This document shows positions 7,255-14,179 of a stretch of DNA of 15,577 nucleotides, one piece after another. How positions within the stretch are numbered: the stretch's first letter is position 1; each line of letters begins with the position of its first letter. Both the position numbers and the translations under genes were made by a program. Under the pieces are notes generated by a model that did not search any database, had not been told where the DNA came from, and saw nothing but the letters and a program-made list of their open reading frames with translations. The stretch is from Solobacterium sp. UBA3691 (lineage in GTDB: Bacteria; Bacillota_I; Bacilli_A; Erysipelotrichales; Erysipelotrichaceae). The stretch covers positions 19,057-34,633 of the forward strand of contig DFIS01000001.1 in the NCBI GenBank assembly GCA_002372175.1, read 5' to 3'.

Positions 7255-7947
7255 ATGAATACTGTACTGATCGTTGATGATGACAGAGATATCGTAAATG
7301 CGCTGGAGATCTATCTGAGACCGGAAGGGTATACACTTCTGAAAGCTTATACAGGTCTTGAGGCAATGGAGATCCTGGAGAAGGAACACGTAGACCTGGT
7401 CCTGCTGGATATCATGATGCCGGGCATGGATGGCATGACAGTTGTTTCAAAGCTGCGCACCTTCAGCAATATTCCGGTGATCCTGTTAACTGCCAAGAGC
7501 GAGGATACCGACAAGGTGCTGGGTCTGAACATCGGCGCCGATGACTATGTGACCAAACCGTTCAATCCTGCGGAAGTGATCGCCAGAGTACGCTCACAGC
7601 TGCGCAGATTTACACAGCTGGGCGGAGCAGCCAAAGCACCGGATGAACTGGTGATCGGCGGTATCGTGCTGAATGATGATGCCAAGCAGGTCACTGTCGA
7701 CGGCAGTGAGATATCACTGACGCCGATGGAATTCAATATCCTGAAACTGCTGATGGAGCATCCCGGAAAGGTGTTCTCGTCCCGTGAGATCTACCGGCAG
7801 ATCTGGAATGAAGATCCAATCGGTGTCGAAGGTGTCGTCGCTGTGCATATACGTCATCTGCGTGAAAAGATCGAGATCGATCCCTCTGAGCCAAGATATA
7901 TCAAGGTCGTATGGGGCCAGGGATATAAGATGGAGGCAGGAAAATGA
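7255..7947 (+). CDS. OmpR/PhoB-family response regulator, VanR-like
   Basis: DNA-binding response regulator, 230 residues from this start. The receiver domain (1-118) has the acidic pair Asp8/Asp9, phosphoacceptor Asp52 (LLDIMMPGMDG), Thr79 and Lys101 (TKPF), all in the expected places. The winged-helix effector domain (about 130-226) has the usual LTPMEFNILKLL start, the recognition-helix region VAVHIRHLREKIE and the final WGQGYKM. The pattern IWNEDPIGVE...VHIRHLREKI and KVVWGxGYK is that of the VanR-like subfamily found in many Bacillota. An upstream GTG at 7246 is in frame, but the ATG is preferred because GAGGTGA lies 5 nt upstream of it and MNTVLIVDDD is the normal beginning. It overlaps the kinase gene by 4 nt (ATGA). 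No vancomycin resistance genes are seen, so the name VanR is not used as a function. Confidence 0.94.
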   Translation: MNTVLIVDDDRDIVNALEIYLRPEGYTLLKAYTGLEAMEILEKEHVDLVLLDIMMPGMDGMTVVSKLRTFSNIPVILLTAKSEDTDKVLGLNIGADDYVTKPFNPAEVIARVRSQLRRFTQLGGAAKAPDELVIGGIVLNDDAKQVTVDGSEISLTPMEFNILKLLMEHPGKVFSSREIYRQIWNEDPIGVEGVVAVHIRHLREKIEIDPSEPRYIKVVWGQGYKMEAGK

Positions 7948-9863
7948 ATAACAGACATGGCATATATGAAAAGTTCTGGGCCAAGGTCCTGGCTGTGTTT
8001 CTGCTTTGTGCATTAGGCGCAGGGATCGTCTGGGCTGGTATAGGGATGATCATCGGAGCTTCGGATTATGTATCTGCTGACAGCTTCTACGAGACACATC
8101 ATGTGGGCTCCATGATGGAGGAGAACGGGAGATCTATCCTGATCAATCAGCTGTACGAGGGGACTGCAGTAGATAATTACACAAATTCCAATTATCTGTA
8201 TAAGACATACAAGAGGAATAACTACGGCAGGTATGAACTGACAGATGAGAACTATTCCGGAAATGATGCGAATACGTTAATTGGTGCTGAAAAGACACTC
8301 TACTTCGAAGTACAGAAGGATAATAAGGAGTTCTTCAGGCAGTATAAGGTCGCCACTGCCGCTACTGCAGACATGAAGAACTATGACTACTACATGATCG
8401 AAATGAAGGTACGTGATCCTCTGCTCTACAGAGACAGACTGTACTCAGCGATGGAGATCTACAACATGTATAAACCTGTATCGGCATATCTGGTGCCGGC
8501 GGTGACGATCATGGCGGTGCTGATGGCACTGGTGCTGCTGTTTGCGTTCCTTGCGGCAGGTCATGCCGAGGGTGTGGAAGGGATCCACCTGTTATGGATC
8601 GACAGTGTGCCCTGGGAGCTGTTTGCGGCTGTTACAGCATTCAGTGTTTTCGCTGCCGGGGCTGCTTCGTCTGCGATCCTTGACGTAAGATATGCCGAGC
8701 TGAGATTGACTCTGCTGGCGATCATTGCGGTCATGATGGCCGGTTCGCTGATCATCTATGCCTTCCTGATGTCTACGGCAAGAAGGCTGAAGGGACATGT
8801 CTTCCGGCAGAATTCGTGGATCTGCAGAGGTCTTGCATGGTGCAGGAAGTTTGTGAATATGATCCCGGCTGTATGGCGTACGGCACTGATCGTCGCGGCA
8901 TGGATGGTCATCCGGTTCATCTGTCTGATCTTTCACACTGAGCCGGAAGCTGTATCCATCATATTTCTGACTGACATTGCGGCCTGCGTATACGTGATCA
9001 TCGCTGCCTTCTCCGGCAGAGAACTGCTTCTGGCAGGAGAGAAGCTGACCGGCGGTGAGCCAGATTACCGGATCAACGATGAAAAGATGAAGCTGATGAT
9101 CGGACCGATGCGTATGCATGCCCGCAGCCTGAACGAGATCGGCGGCGGTATGCAGATCGCTCTCGAGAAGGAGATACGCTCGGAACGGATGAAGACCGAA
9201 CTGATCACCAATGTCTCCCATGACATCAAGACCCCGCTGACGTCCATCATTAACTATGTGGATCTTCTGCAGAAGGAACATACCGATGAACAGGAGAAAG
9301 AGTACCTCGAAGTCCTGGCCAGACAGTCTGCCAAGCTGAAGAGACTGACCGAAGATATCGTTGAAGCTTCCAAGGCTTCCACAGGCAATATCAGTGCGGA
9401 TATCGCTCCGGCAGGAGTCAGGGAGATCCTCGACCAGTCGGCTGCTGAATATCAGGAGAAGCTGGAACAGGGAGATCTGCACCTGATCACGAATATCGCG
9501 GATGAAGATCTAAGGGTCATGGCGGATGGCCGGCTGCTGTGGCGGATCATGTCCAACCTCTTCTCCAACGTGATCAAGTACGCAATGCCTTCAACCAGAG
9601 TATACCTGGATGCCCGCAGAGATGAGCACGGTATGGTCCGTATCTCGATGAAGAACATCTCCCGTGATCCCCTGAATATCAGTGCCGATGAACTGACGGA
9701 ACGCTTTGTCCGCGGTGATGAAAGCAGACATACCGAGGGCAGCGGACTGGGACTGAATATTGCCAGGAGTCTTGCGGAGATCCAGAAGGGAAAACTGGAG
9801 ATCACGGTAGACGGAGATCTCTTCCGGGTGGATATTCTTCTGCCGGAAGCACCTGCTGAATAA
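7944..9863 (+). CDS. Sensor histidine kinase, multi-pass VanS-like
   Basis: Membrane kinase of 639 residues, expected to phosphorylate the overlapping upstream regulator. TM1 (about 12-38) is followed by an extracellular domain (about 40-178, rich in Tyr and Asn), then five further helices near 180-206, 224-246, 254-277, 308-331 and 337-359. The cytoplasmic part has the H-box NVSHDIKTPL with His426, an N-box with Asn538/Asn542 (NLFSNVIKYA), and the glycine-rich EGSGLGLNIA (598-607). The DxGxG (G1) motif normally between N-box and G2 is absent; instead there is KNISRDPLNISADELTERFVRGDESR, a variant I recall from other Bacillota kinases of this type. A GGAGG site at 7932-7936 inside the regulator gene serves the ATG. 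The signal is unknown; the five-helix membrane block after the sensor domain suggests an envelope-linked cue, which is inference. Confidence 0.93.
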   Translation: MNNRHGIYEKFWAKVLAVFLLCALGAGIVWAGIGMIIGASDYVSADSFYETHHVGSMMEENGRSILINQLYEGTAVDNYTNSNYLYKTYKRNNYGRYELTDENYSGNDANTLIGAEKTLYFEVQKDNKEFFRQYKVATAATADMKNYDYYMIEMKVRDPLLYRDRLYSAMEIYNMYKPVSAYLVPAVTIMAVLMALVLLFAFLAAGHAEGVEGIHLLWIDSVPWELFAAVTAFSVFAAGAASSAILDVRYAELRLTLLAIIAVMMAGSLIIYAFLMSTARRLKGHVFRQNSWICRGLAWCRKFVNMIPAVWRTALIVAAWMVIRFICLIFHTEPEAVSIIFLTDIAACVYVIIAAFSGRELLLAGEKLTGGEPDYRINDEKMKLMIGPMRMHARSLNEIGGGMQIALEKEIRSERMKTELITNVSHDIKTPLTSIINYVDLLQKEHTDEQEKEYLEVLARQSAKLKRLTEDIVEASKASTGNISADIAPAGVREILDQSAAEYQEKLEQGDLHLITNIADEDLRVMADGRLLWRIMSNLFSNVIKYAMPSTRVYLDARRDEHGMVRISMKNISRDPLNISADELTERFVRGDESRHTEGSGLGLNIARSLAEIQKGKLEITVDGDLFRVDILLPEAPAE

Positions 9864-9872
9864 TCAAATAAT

Positions 9873-9917
9873 AAAAGCTCTCTGATGTATAATAGGTACA
9901 TATGAAAGAGGGCTTTT
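9873..9917 (+). terminator. Hairpin after the kinase gene that also overlaps the ligA promoter and ribosome binding site
   Basis: An 11-bp stem (9873-9883 with 9907-9917, one G-T pair) encloses a 23-nt loop with an inner 5-bp stem (9885-9889 with 9897-9901). The 3' arm ends in CTTTTCTT, so it can act as the terminator of the two-component operon. The same 3' arm contains the ligA Shine-Dalgarno sequence and the loop contains a TATAAT box. Confidence 0.65.
9888..9893 (+). promoter_or_regulatory. Candidate -10 box of ligA
   Basis: Perfect TATAAT in the loop of the 9873-9917 hairpin, with a predicted start near 9900 and a leader of about 21 nt to the ligA ATG. No good -35 box is found 16-18 bp upstream, so this is a moderate call. 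Confidence 0.5.
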
Positions 9918-9920
9918 CTT

Positions 9921-11915
9921 ATGGATGCTGAGAAGAGGATCCTGGAGCTGCGCAAGCTGCTGAACAGGTATGGATATGAATACTACGTGCTGGATGCACC
10001 GACGGTCAGTGATGCCGAATATGACATTCTGTTAAGAGAACTGGAGGATCTGGAAAGAGATCATCCGGAATACTATGATTCCCTGAGTCCTACACAGAGA
10101 GTCGGCGGTACGGTGCTCGAAGGCTTTAACAAGGTTGCTCATACAAGACCGATGCTGTCGATGGGTGATGTTTTCAGCTACGATGAACTGCGGGCATGGT
10201 GCACCGGTGTCGAGAGTGCGGTCGGTCAGGTCAGCTACAGTGTTGAATACAAGATCGACGGTCTGGCCATGGCGGTGCATTACCGTGACGGCAGATTCTC
10301 GCAGGCAGTGACCCGCGGTGACGGCGATGTCGGTGAAGATGTCACAGAGAATGTGAAGACGATTCGTTCGCTGCCGATGGAGATCGACTACATGGGTGAT
10401 CTCGAAGTGCGCGGGGAAGTCTATATGCCGAAAGCGGCATTTGAGAAACTGAACCAGAAACAGGAAGCGGAAGGAAAGCAGTTATTTGCCAATCCCCGCA
10501 ATGCGGCAGCCGGATCGGTGCGCCAGCTGGATACGAAGACAGCGGCTTCCCGCAGTCTTGACGCGATCTGGTACTATGTACCGGCAGCTCAGGAGCTGGG
10601 CTTTGCAAGTCATTCCGACAGTCTGGCATGGATCGCAGAACAGGGATTCCGCACCAATCCTGCCAACCGCCTCTGCAGCAATGTTGAAGAGATCATCAGG
10701 TTTATTGAAGAGACAGCAGCGGTACGCGACGATCTGCCCTATGCGATCGACGGCATGGTCATCAAGGTAGATGATATCGCTACCGAGGAAAGACTCGGCT
10801 ATACGATCAAGACACCGAAGTGGGAGATCGCCTACAAGTTCCCGGCGGAACAGGCCATCACAAAGCTGAAGGATATCGTGCTGACGGTCGGCAGAACCGG
10901 CAAGGTCACACCCAATGCGGTACTGGAGCCGGTCAGACTGGCAGGCACTCAGGTACAGGCGGCGACCCTACACAACGAAGACATGATCCGGGACAAGGAT
11001 ATCCGCATCGGTGATGATGTTGTCATACACAAAGCCGGAGATATCATTCCGGAGGTTATCCGTCCGGTCATTGAGCACAGAGACGGCACCCAGATCCCGT
11101 ATGTATGGCCGGCAGTATGTCCTGTCTGCGGCGGTACGCTGCACAGGTTTGAGGATGAAGCAGCCCACTACTGCATGAACGCGGACTGCCCGGCCAGAGT
11201 CGTCAGCTCGATCGCCCACTTTGCGTCCAGAAACGCAATGAATATCGACGGTCTCGGTGAACGGAAAGTCGAACAGTTCCACGAACAGGGCTGGCTGAAT
11301 ACCGTAGAGGATATATACAAACTGTATACACACCGGGAGGAGATCATCGCCCTGGATAAGTTTGGCGTGAAGAGCTATGAGAACCTGATCGGCGGTATCG
11401 AGGCATCCAAAGCCAATTCACTGGAAAGACTGCTGTTTGGTCTCGGTATCAGACAGGTTGGCGAGAAGGCTGCGGATATTCTGGCCAAGAGGTTCGAGAC
11501 GATCGATAACCTGATCGCGGCAGACCAGCAGGAACTGACAGAGATCCCGGATATCGGCTTGATCACTGCCGAAGCGATCGTGTCATTCTTCCGTGATGAG
11601 AAGAATCTGGCCATGATCGAAGAACTGAAAAAAGACGGTGTAAACATGAATGTGATCAAGGGTGAGACCTTTGAGAGTCCGTTTACAGGCAAGACTTGCG
11701 TGCTGACCGGTACGCTTGCGCAGTATACACGGAAACAGGCGCAGGAAGTTCTGGAGAGCCTTGGCGCCAAGGTGTCCGGAAGTGTATCTGCGAAAACCGA
11801 TTACGTGATCTACGGTACCGAGGCAGGCTCGAAACTGACAAAGGCACAGCAGCTCGGTGTAACGACGATGACAGAAGAAGAGTTTGTACGTATCGTAGAA
11901 TCGGTAATGAGGTAG
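9921..11915 (+). CDS. ligA: NAD+-dependent DNA ligase LigA
   Basis: Essential replicative ligase that seals nicks using NAD+. The 664 residues show the full bacterial architecture: Ia domain (1-70, with YYxLDAPTVSDAEYD), adenylation domain with catalytic Lys111 in KIDG (111-114), the GDGxxGEDVTENV and LEVRGEVYMP motifs, Arg195-region NPRNAAAGSVRQLD, and IDGMVIKVD (276-284). The OB fold has TVGRTGKVTPNAVLEPV. A zinc finger uses Cys400, Cys403, Cys418 and Cys423. Helix-hairpin-helix repeats span about 500-570 and a BRCT domain about 586-664. The length is standard. The ATG at 9921 has an AGAGGG ribosome binding site (9907-9912), 8 nt upstream, and the start MDAEKRILELRKLLNRYGYEYY is normal. The stop TAG is one base before the next ATG, making a ligA-gatCA operon. 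Confidence 0.98.
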   Translation: MDAEKRILELRKLLNRYGYEYYVLDAPTVSDAEYDILLRELEDLERDHPEYYDSLSPTQRVGGTVLEGFNKVAHTRPMLSMGDVFSYDELRAWCTGVESAVGQVSYSVEYKIDGLAMAVHYRDGRFSQAVTRGDGDVGEDVTENVKTIRSLPMEIDYMGDLEVRGEVYMPKAAFEKLNQKQEAEGKQLFANPRNAAAGSVRQLDTKTAASRSLDAIWYYVPAAQELGFASHSDSLAWIAEQGFRTNPANRLCSNVEEIIRFIEETAAVRDDLPYAIDGMVIKVDDIATEERLGYTIKTPKWEIAYKFPAEQAITKLKDIVLTVGRTGKVTPNAVLEPVRLAGTQVQAATLHNEDMIRDKDIRIGDDVVIHKAGDIIPEVIRPVIEHRDGTQIPYVWPAVCPVCGGTLHRFEDEAAHYCMNADCPARVVSSIAHFASRNAMNIDGLGERKVEQFHEQGWLNTVEDIYKLYTHREEIIALDKFGVKSYENLIGGIEASKANSLERLLFGLGIRQVGEKAADILAKRFETIDNLIAADQQELTEIPDIGLITAEAIVSFFRDEKNLAMIEELKKDGVNMNVIKGETFESPFTGKTCVLTGTLAQYTRKQAQEVLESLGAKVSGSVSAKTDYVIYGTEAGSKLTKAQQLGVTTMTEEEFVRIVESVMR

Positions 11916-11916
11916 T

Positions 11917-13419
11917 ATGGACGGAGACAATTTCAGAATACTTGCACAGAAAGCAGGATTTGAATTGAATGAAGAAGAAGTCAGAGCCATGGAAGAATGG
12001 TATGTCTCTTTTTCAGAACAGCTCGCCCTGCTTGACCGTATCGATACAGAAGATGCTGAGGAAATGATCCTGCCGGAGACAGGGTCTTTTCACGATACGA
12101 AGACAGCTGTACATGATCCGTCTCTGATCAGCACGCAGACAGCGGCCGAAGCACTGGACAGGGCATACAGAGCACAGGAAGAACTGGGTGCGGTGATCAC
12201 GTTTATTCCCGGAACAGAGGGGATGCCGGCAGCGGTCAAGGATAACTTCGACACAGCCGGCATACGCACAACAGGAGGATCACGTATACTGGCGGAAAAC
12301 ATCCCGGAAGAGGATGCGGAAGCAGTACGCAGACTGAAGAAGGCAGGTATAGCAATCATTGCCAAAACAGCGATGGATGAGCTGAGCATGGGTGCCTACG
12401 GTACGACATGTTTTACCGGTCCTGTACATAATCCGTGGGACAGGGAACGGACGGCAGGAGGATCCTCTGCAGGATCTGCTGTGCTGACAGCAGCCGGTAT
12501 CGTTCCTTTAGCCCTTGGTACGGATACCGGTGACAGTATACGCAGACCGGCATCCTACTGCGGTATCGTCGGGGTGAAGCCAAGCTATGGCAGGATCTCG
12601 CGCCGGGGAGTGATTCCCTATGCCGCAAGTCTTGACCATGTCGGATACTTCACCCGCAATATACAGGATGCCCGCACAGCTCTGCAGATCCTGGCCGGAA
12701 AAGATGAAGGCGATCCGACATCCTCTGCCTGTCCGGTTCCGGATTATCTTATAAAGAATCTTTCCCTGAAAGGAAAAAGGATTGCGGTATTCGATAATGC
12801 GTATGCGGCAGAGCGGACACCGGCGATCCGTGAGGCGTTCTCGCAGATCCTGAGATTTCTCTGGAAACAGGGTGCGGAAGTATTCATGTTTACATTGGAA
12901 GACGAACTGATGGAAGCCATCCGTCCGGTCTACAGCCTGATTGCCAACAGCGAGGGCGTACAGGCCCATCTCCGGCTTGGCAAAGGTGATCTGCATACAC
13001 GTACGGAAGGCTTTGGGACAGCAGCCAAACAGCGCTTTACGGCAGGCATGTGGGCACTTGAACATGACAGTTATATCCACAAGGCCCGCAAAGTACGCCG
13101 CCTGATCAGTGAACACATGTATGCCTGTCTGGATACGTATGATGCATTGATCGCCCCGACCTGCAGCACGATCGCCCCGAAGCTCTCGGAAGCCGGTGTA
13201 CACGCAGAGTCCAAGGCGGATCCGGCCGAAGATCATCTGATCCTGACCAACTTCAGCGGTCAGCCCTCCATGAGTATTCCTCTTGGTTTCAGCGAAGGAT
13301 GTCCGTTTGGTCTCTGCATCACCTGCGGAATGTTCAGGGAAAAAGAGATGTTTGACATCGCCGAAGCCCTGGAAATGTACACAGGCCTGAAGGATCTGTC
13401 GGTGAACAGAGAGAATTAA
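11917..13419 (+). CDS. gatA: Aspartyl/glutamyl-tRNA amidotransferase subunit A with a fused GatC-like N-terminus
   Basis: Amidase-signature glutaminase that in the GatCAB complex releases ammonia from glutamine to amidate Asp-tRNA(Asn) or Glu-tRNA(Gln). Residues about 4-55 read as GatC (LAQKAGFELNEEEVRAME...LLDRIDTEDAEEMILP); the rest is GatA. The Ser-cisSer-Lys triad is present: Lys108 (AVKDN), Ser183 (AGGSSAGSA) and Ser207 (DTGDSIRRPA), with exactly the spacing of S. aureus GatA Lys79/Ser154/Ser178 as I recall it. Tyr339, Arg373 and Glu438 or Asp439 align with the glutamine-binding Tyr309/Arg358/Asp425. Asp206 replaces the usual Gly before the nucleophile, as in mycoplasma-like GatA. At 500 residues it is only slightly longer than plain GatA, so both the GatC tail and the GatA N-terminus are trimmed. 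It begins 1 nt after ligA. No gatB follows in the window. A non-tRNA amidase is less likely. Confidence 0.88.
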   Translation: MDGDNFRILAQKAGFELNEEEVRAMEEWYVSFSEQLALLDRIDTEDAEEMILPETGSFHDTKTAVHDPSLISTQTAAEALDRAYRAQEELGAVITFIPGTEGMPAAVKDNFDTAGIRTTGGSRILAENIPEEDAEAVRRLKKAGIAIIAKTAMDELSMGAYGTTCFTGPVHNPWDRERTAGGSSAGSAVLTAAGIVPLALGTDTGDSIRRPASYCGIVGVKPSYGRISRRGVIPYAASLDHVGYFTRNIQDARTALQILAGKDEGDPTSSACPVPDYLIKNLSLKGKRIAVFDNAYAAERTPAIREAFSQILRFLWKQGAEVFMFTLEDELMEAIRPVYSLIANSEGVQAHLRLGKGDLHTRTEGFGTAAKQRFTAGMWALEHDSYIHKARKVRRLISEHMYACLDTYDALIAPTCSTIAPKLSEAGVHAESKADPAEDHLILTNFSGQPSMSIPLGFSEGCPFGLCITCGMFREKEMFDIAEALEMYTGLKDLSVNREN

Positions 13420-13462
13420 AGAAGGCTTAATAAAGAATATGGAAAAACCTGCAGGAAAAGAG

Positions 13463-13468
13463 TAAAAT
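13463..13468 (+). promoter_or_regulatory. Candidate -10 box for the small membrane protein gene
   Basis: TAAAAT lies 10 nt before the ATG at 13479, with no clear -35 box and no Shine-Dalgarno sequence between them. A transcript from here would be almost leaderless. Evidence is weak on its own. Confidence 0.3.
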
Positions 13469-13478
13469 AAGCATACAT

Positions 13479-14150
13479 ATGACAAACACGAGACCTAAAA
13501 AGAAAAAACGTTCCAGTCTGAGGAAGAAAGAGATCCGTACAAGGATCGTCTTTATCATCCTGCTGCTGATGATCCTGATTCCTGCAGGTATCTTCGGCTG
13601 GATGTTACTGTCGGCATGGCTGGATACAGGTTCACCGATCCTTGGTGACAGATACAAGGATGATCTGGATCCGGCGATCACCAAGGCAAATCTGGATGAT
13701 ATCGAAAGCGGAACCAAGGCTCTGTCCGGTGTCGACAAGGCAGAAGTACATCTGGCAACTGCTACACTGCGTGTATATGCCGATATCGATGACTATGCAA
13801 CGATCGATTCCGCAAAGAATACGGCTGACAGTATCTACCGCAATGTCACAAGTATTCTGGATCCCTATACATACTTCTCACAGTCCGGAAACAAGAAGAT
13901 GTATGATCTGGAGATCCATGTATATAACAGCCTGGATAAGGCAGGAACCGATGAGTATATCTATGTGATCGAGACCAAGACGTCTTCGATGACAGACCCG
14001 ATCGTACAGGTCGTCAGTGATCCTGTGGATGCAGAGCTTGCACAGCAGTTAAGAGATGCGGTCGAGCAGAGAAATAATCCTACACCTACACCGGAAACGG
14101 AGACACAGACGGAGACTTCGGGGGAAGGAACGGAAACACAGAACGGATAA
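13479..14150 (+). CDS. Single-pass membrane protein of unknown function
   Basis: Not recognised. The 223-residue protein begins with a very basic cytoplasmic segment (residues 6-22, about 11 Lys/Arg), then one membrane helix (about 24-48), so the positive-inside rule puts the remainder outside. The extracytoplasmic part (about 50-195) appears to be one alpha/beta domain: a strand pair around VDKAEVHLATATLRVYADID (85-104), a long helix (105-126), then KMYDLEIHVYNS (140-151) and a further strand region IYVIETKTSS. The order loosely recalls small beta-alpha-beta modules of secretion-ring or sporulation proteins, but this is only a resemblance. The tail (196-223) is Pro/Thr/Glu-rich and disordered. 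It occupies the place where gatB would be expected. The start has no ribosome binding site; a short-leader transcript is possible. The stop overlaps the hairpin that precedes rlmD. Confidence 0.75.
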   Translation: MTNTRPKKKKRSSLRKKEIRTRIVFIILLLMILIPAGIFGWMLLSAWLDTGSPILGDRYKDDLDPAITKANLDDIESGTKALSGVDKAEVHLATATLRVYADIDDYATIDSAKNTADSIYRNVTSILDPYTYFSQSGNKKMYDLEIHVYNSLDKAGTDEYIYVIETKTSSMTDPIVQVVSDPVDAELAQQLRDAVEQRNNPTPTPETETQTETSGEGTETQNG

Positions 14151-14178
14151 AGGCACATATAATGTGCCTTCTTGTTTA
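14150..14178 (+). terminator. Hairpin between the small membrane protein gene and rlmD, with a -10 box across its loop
   Basis: A perfect 9-bp stem (14150-14158 with 14162-14170) with a 3-nt ATA loop begins in the TAA stop codon and is followed by CTTGTTTAT. It can act as a weak terminator. TATAAT at 14158-14163 spans the loop and is a candidate -10 box for rlmD with no good -35 partner. Confidence 0.6.
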
Positions 14179-14179
14179 T

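Noticed and set aside
8592..9482. A 296-codon minus-strand open frame opposite the histidine kinase
   Set aside because: Antisense to conserved kinase motifs; no independent evidence for coding.
7255..9863. Vancomycin resistance regulation by the VanR/VanS-like pair
   Set aside because: No vanH, vanA/B, vanX or vanY genes are nearby; similarity to VanR is a subfamily feature only.
13448..13455. Perfect 8-bp palindrome CCTGCAGG upstream of the small membrane protein gene
   Set aside because: Too short to form a hairpin with a loop and without repeats or further symmetry; likely chance.
12508..13485. A 325-codon minus-strand open frame opposite the gatA gene
   Set aside because: The + strand frame has intact amidase catalytic residues; this is a composition shadow.
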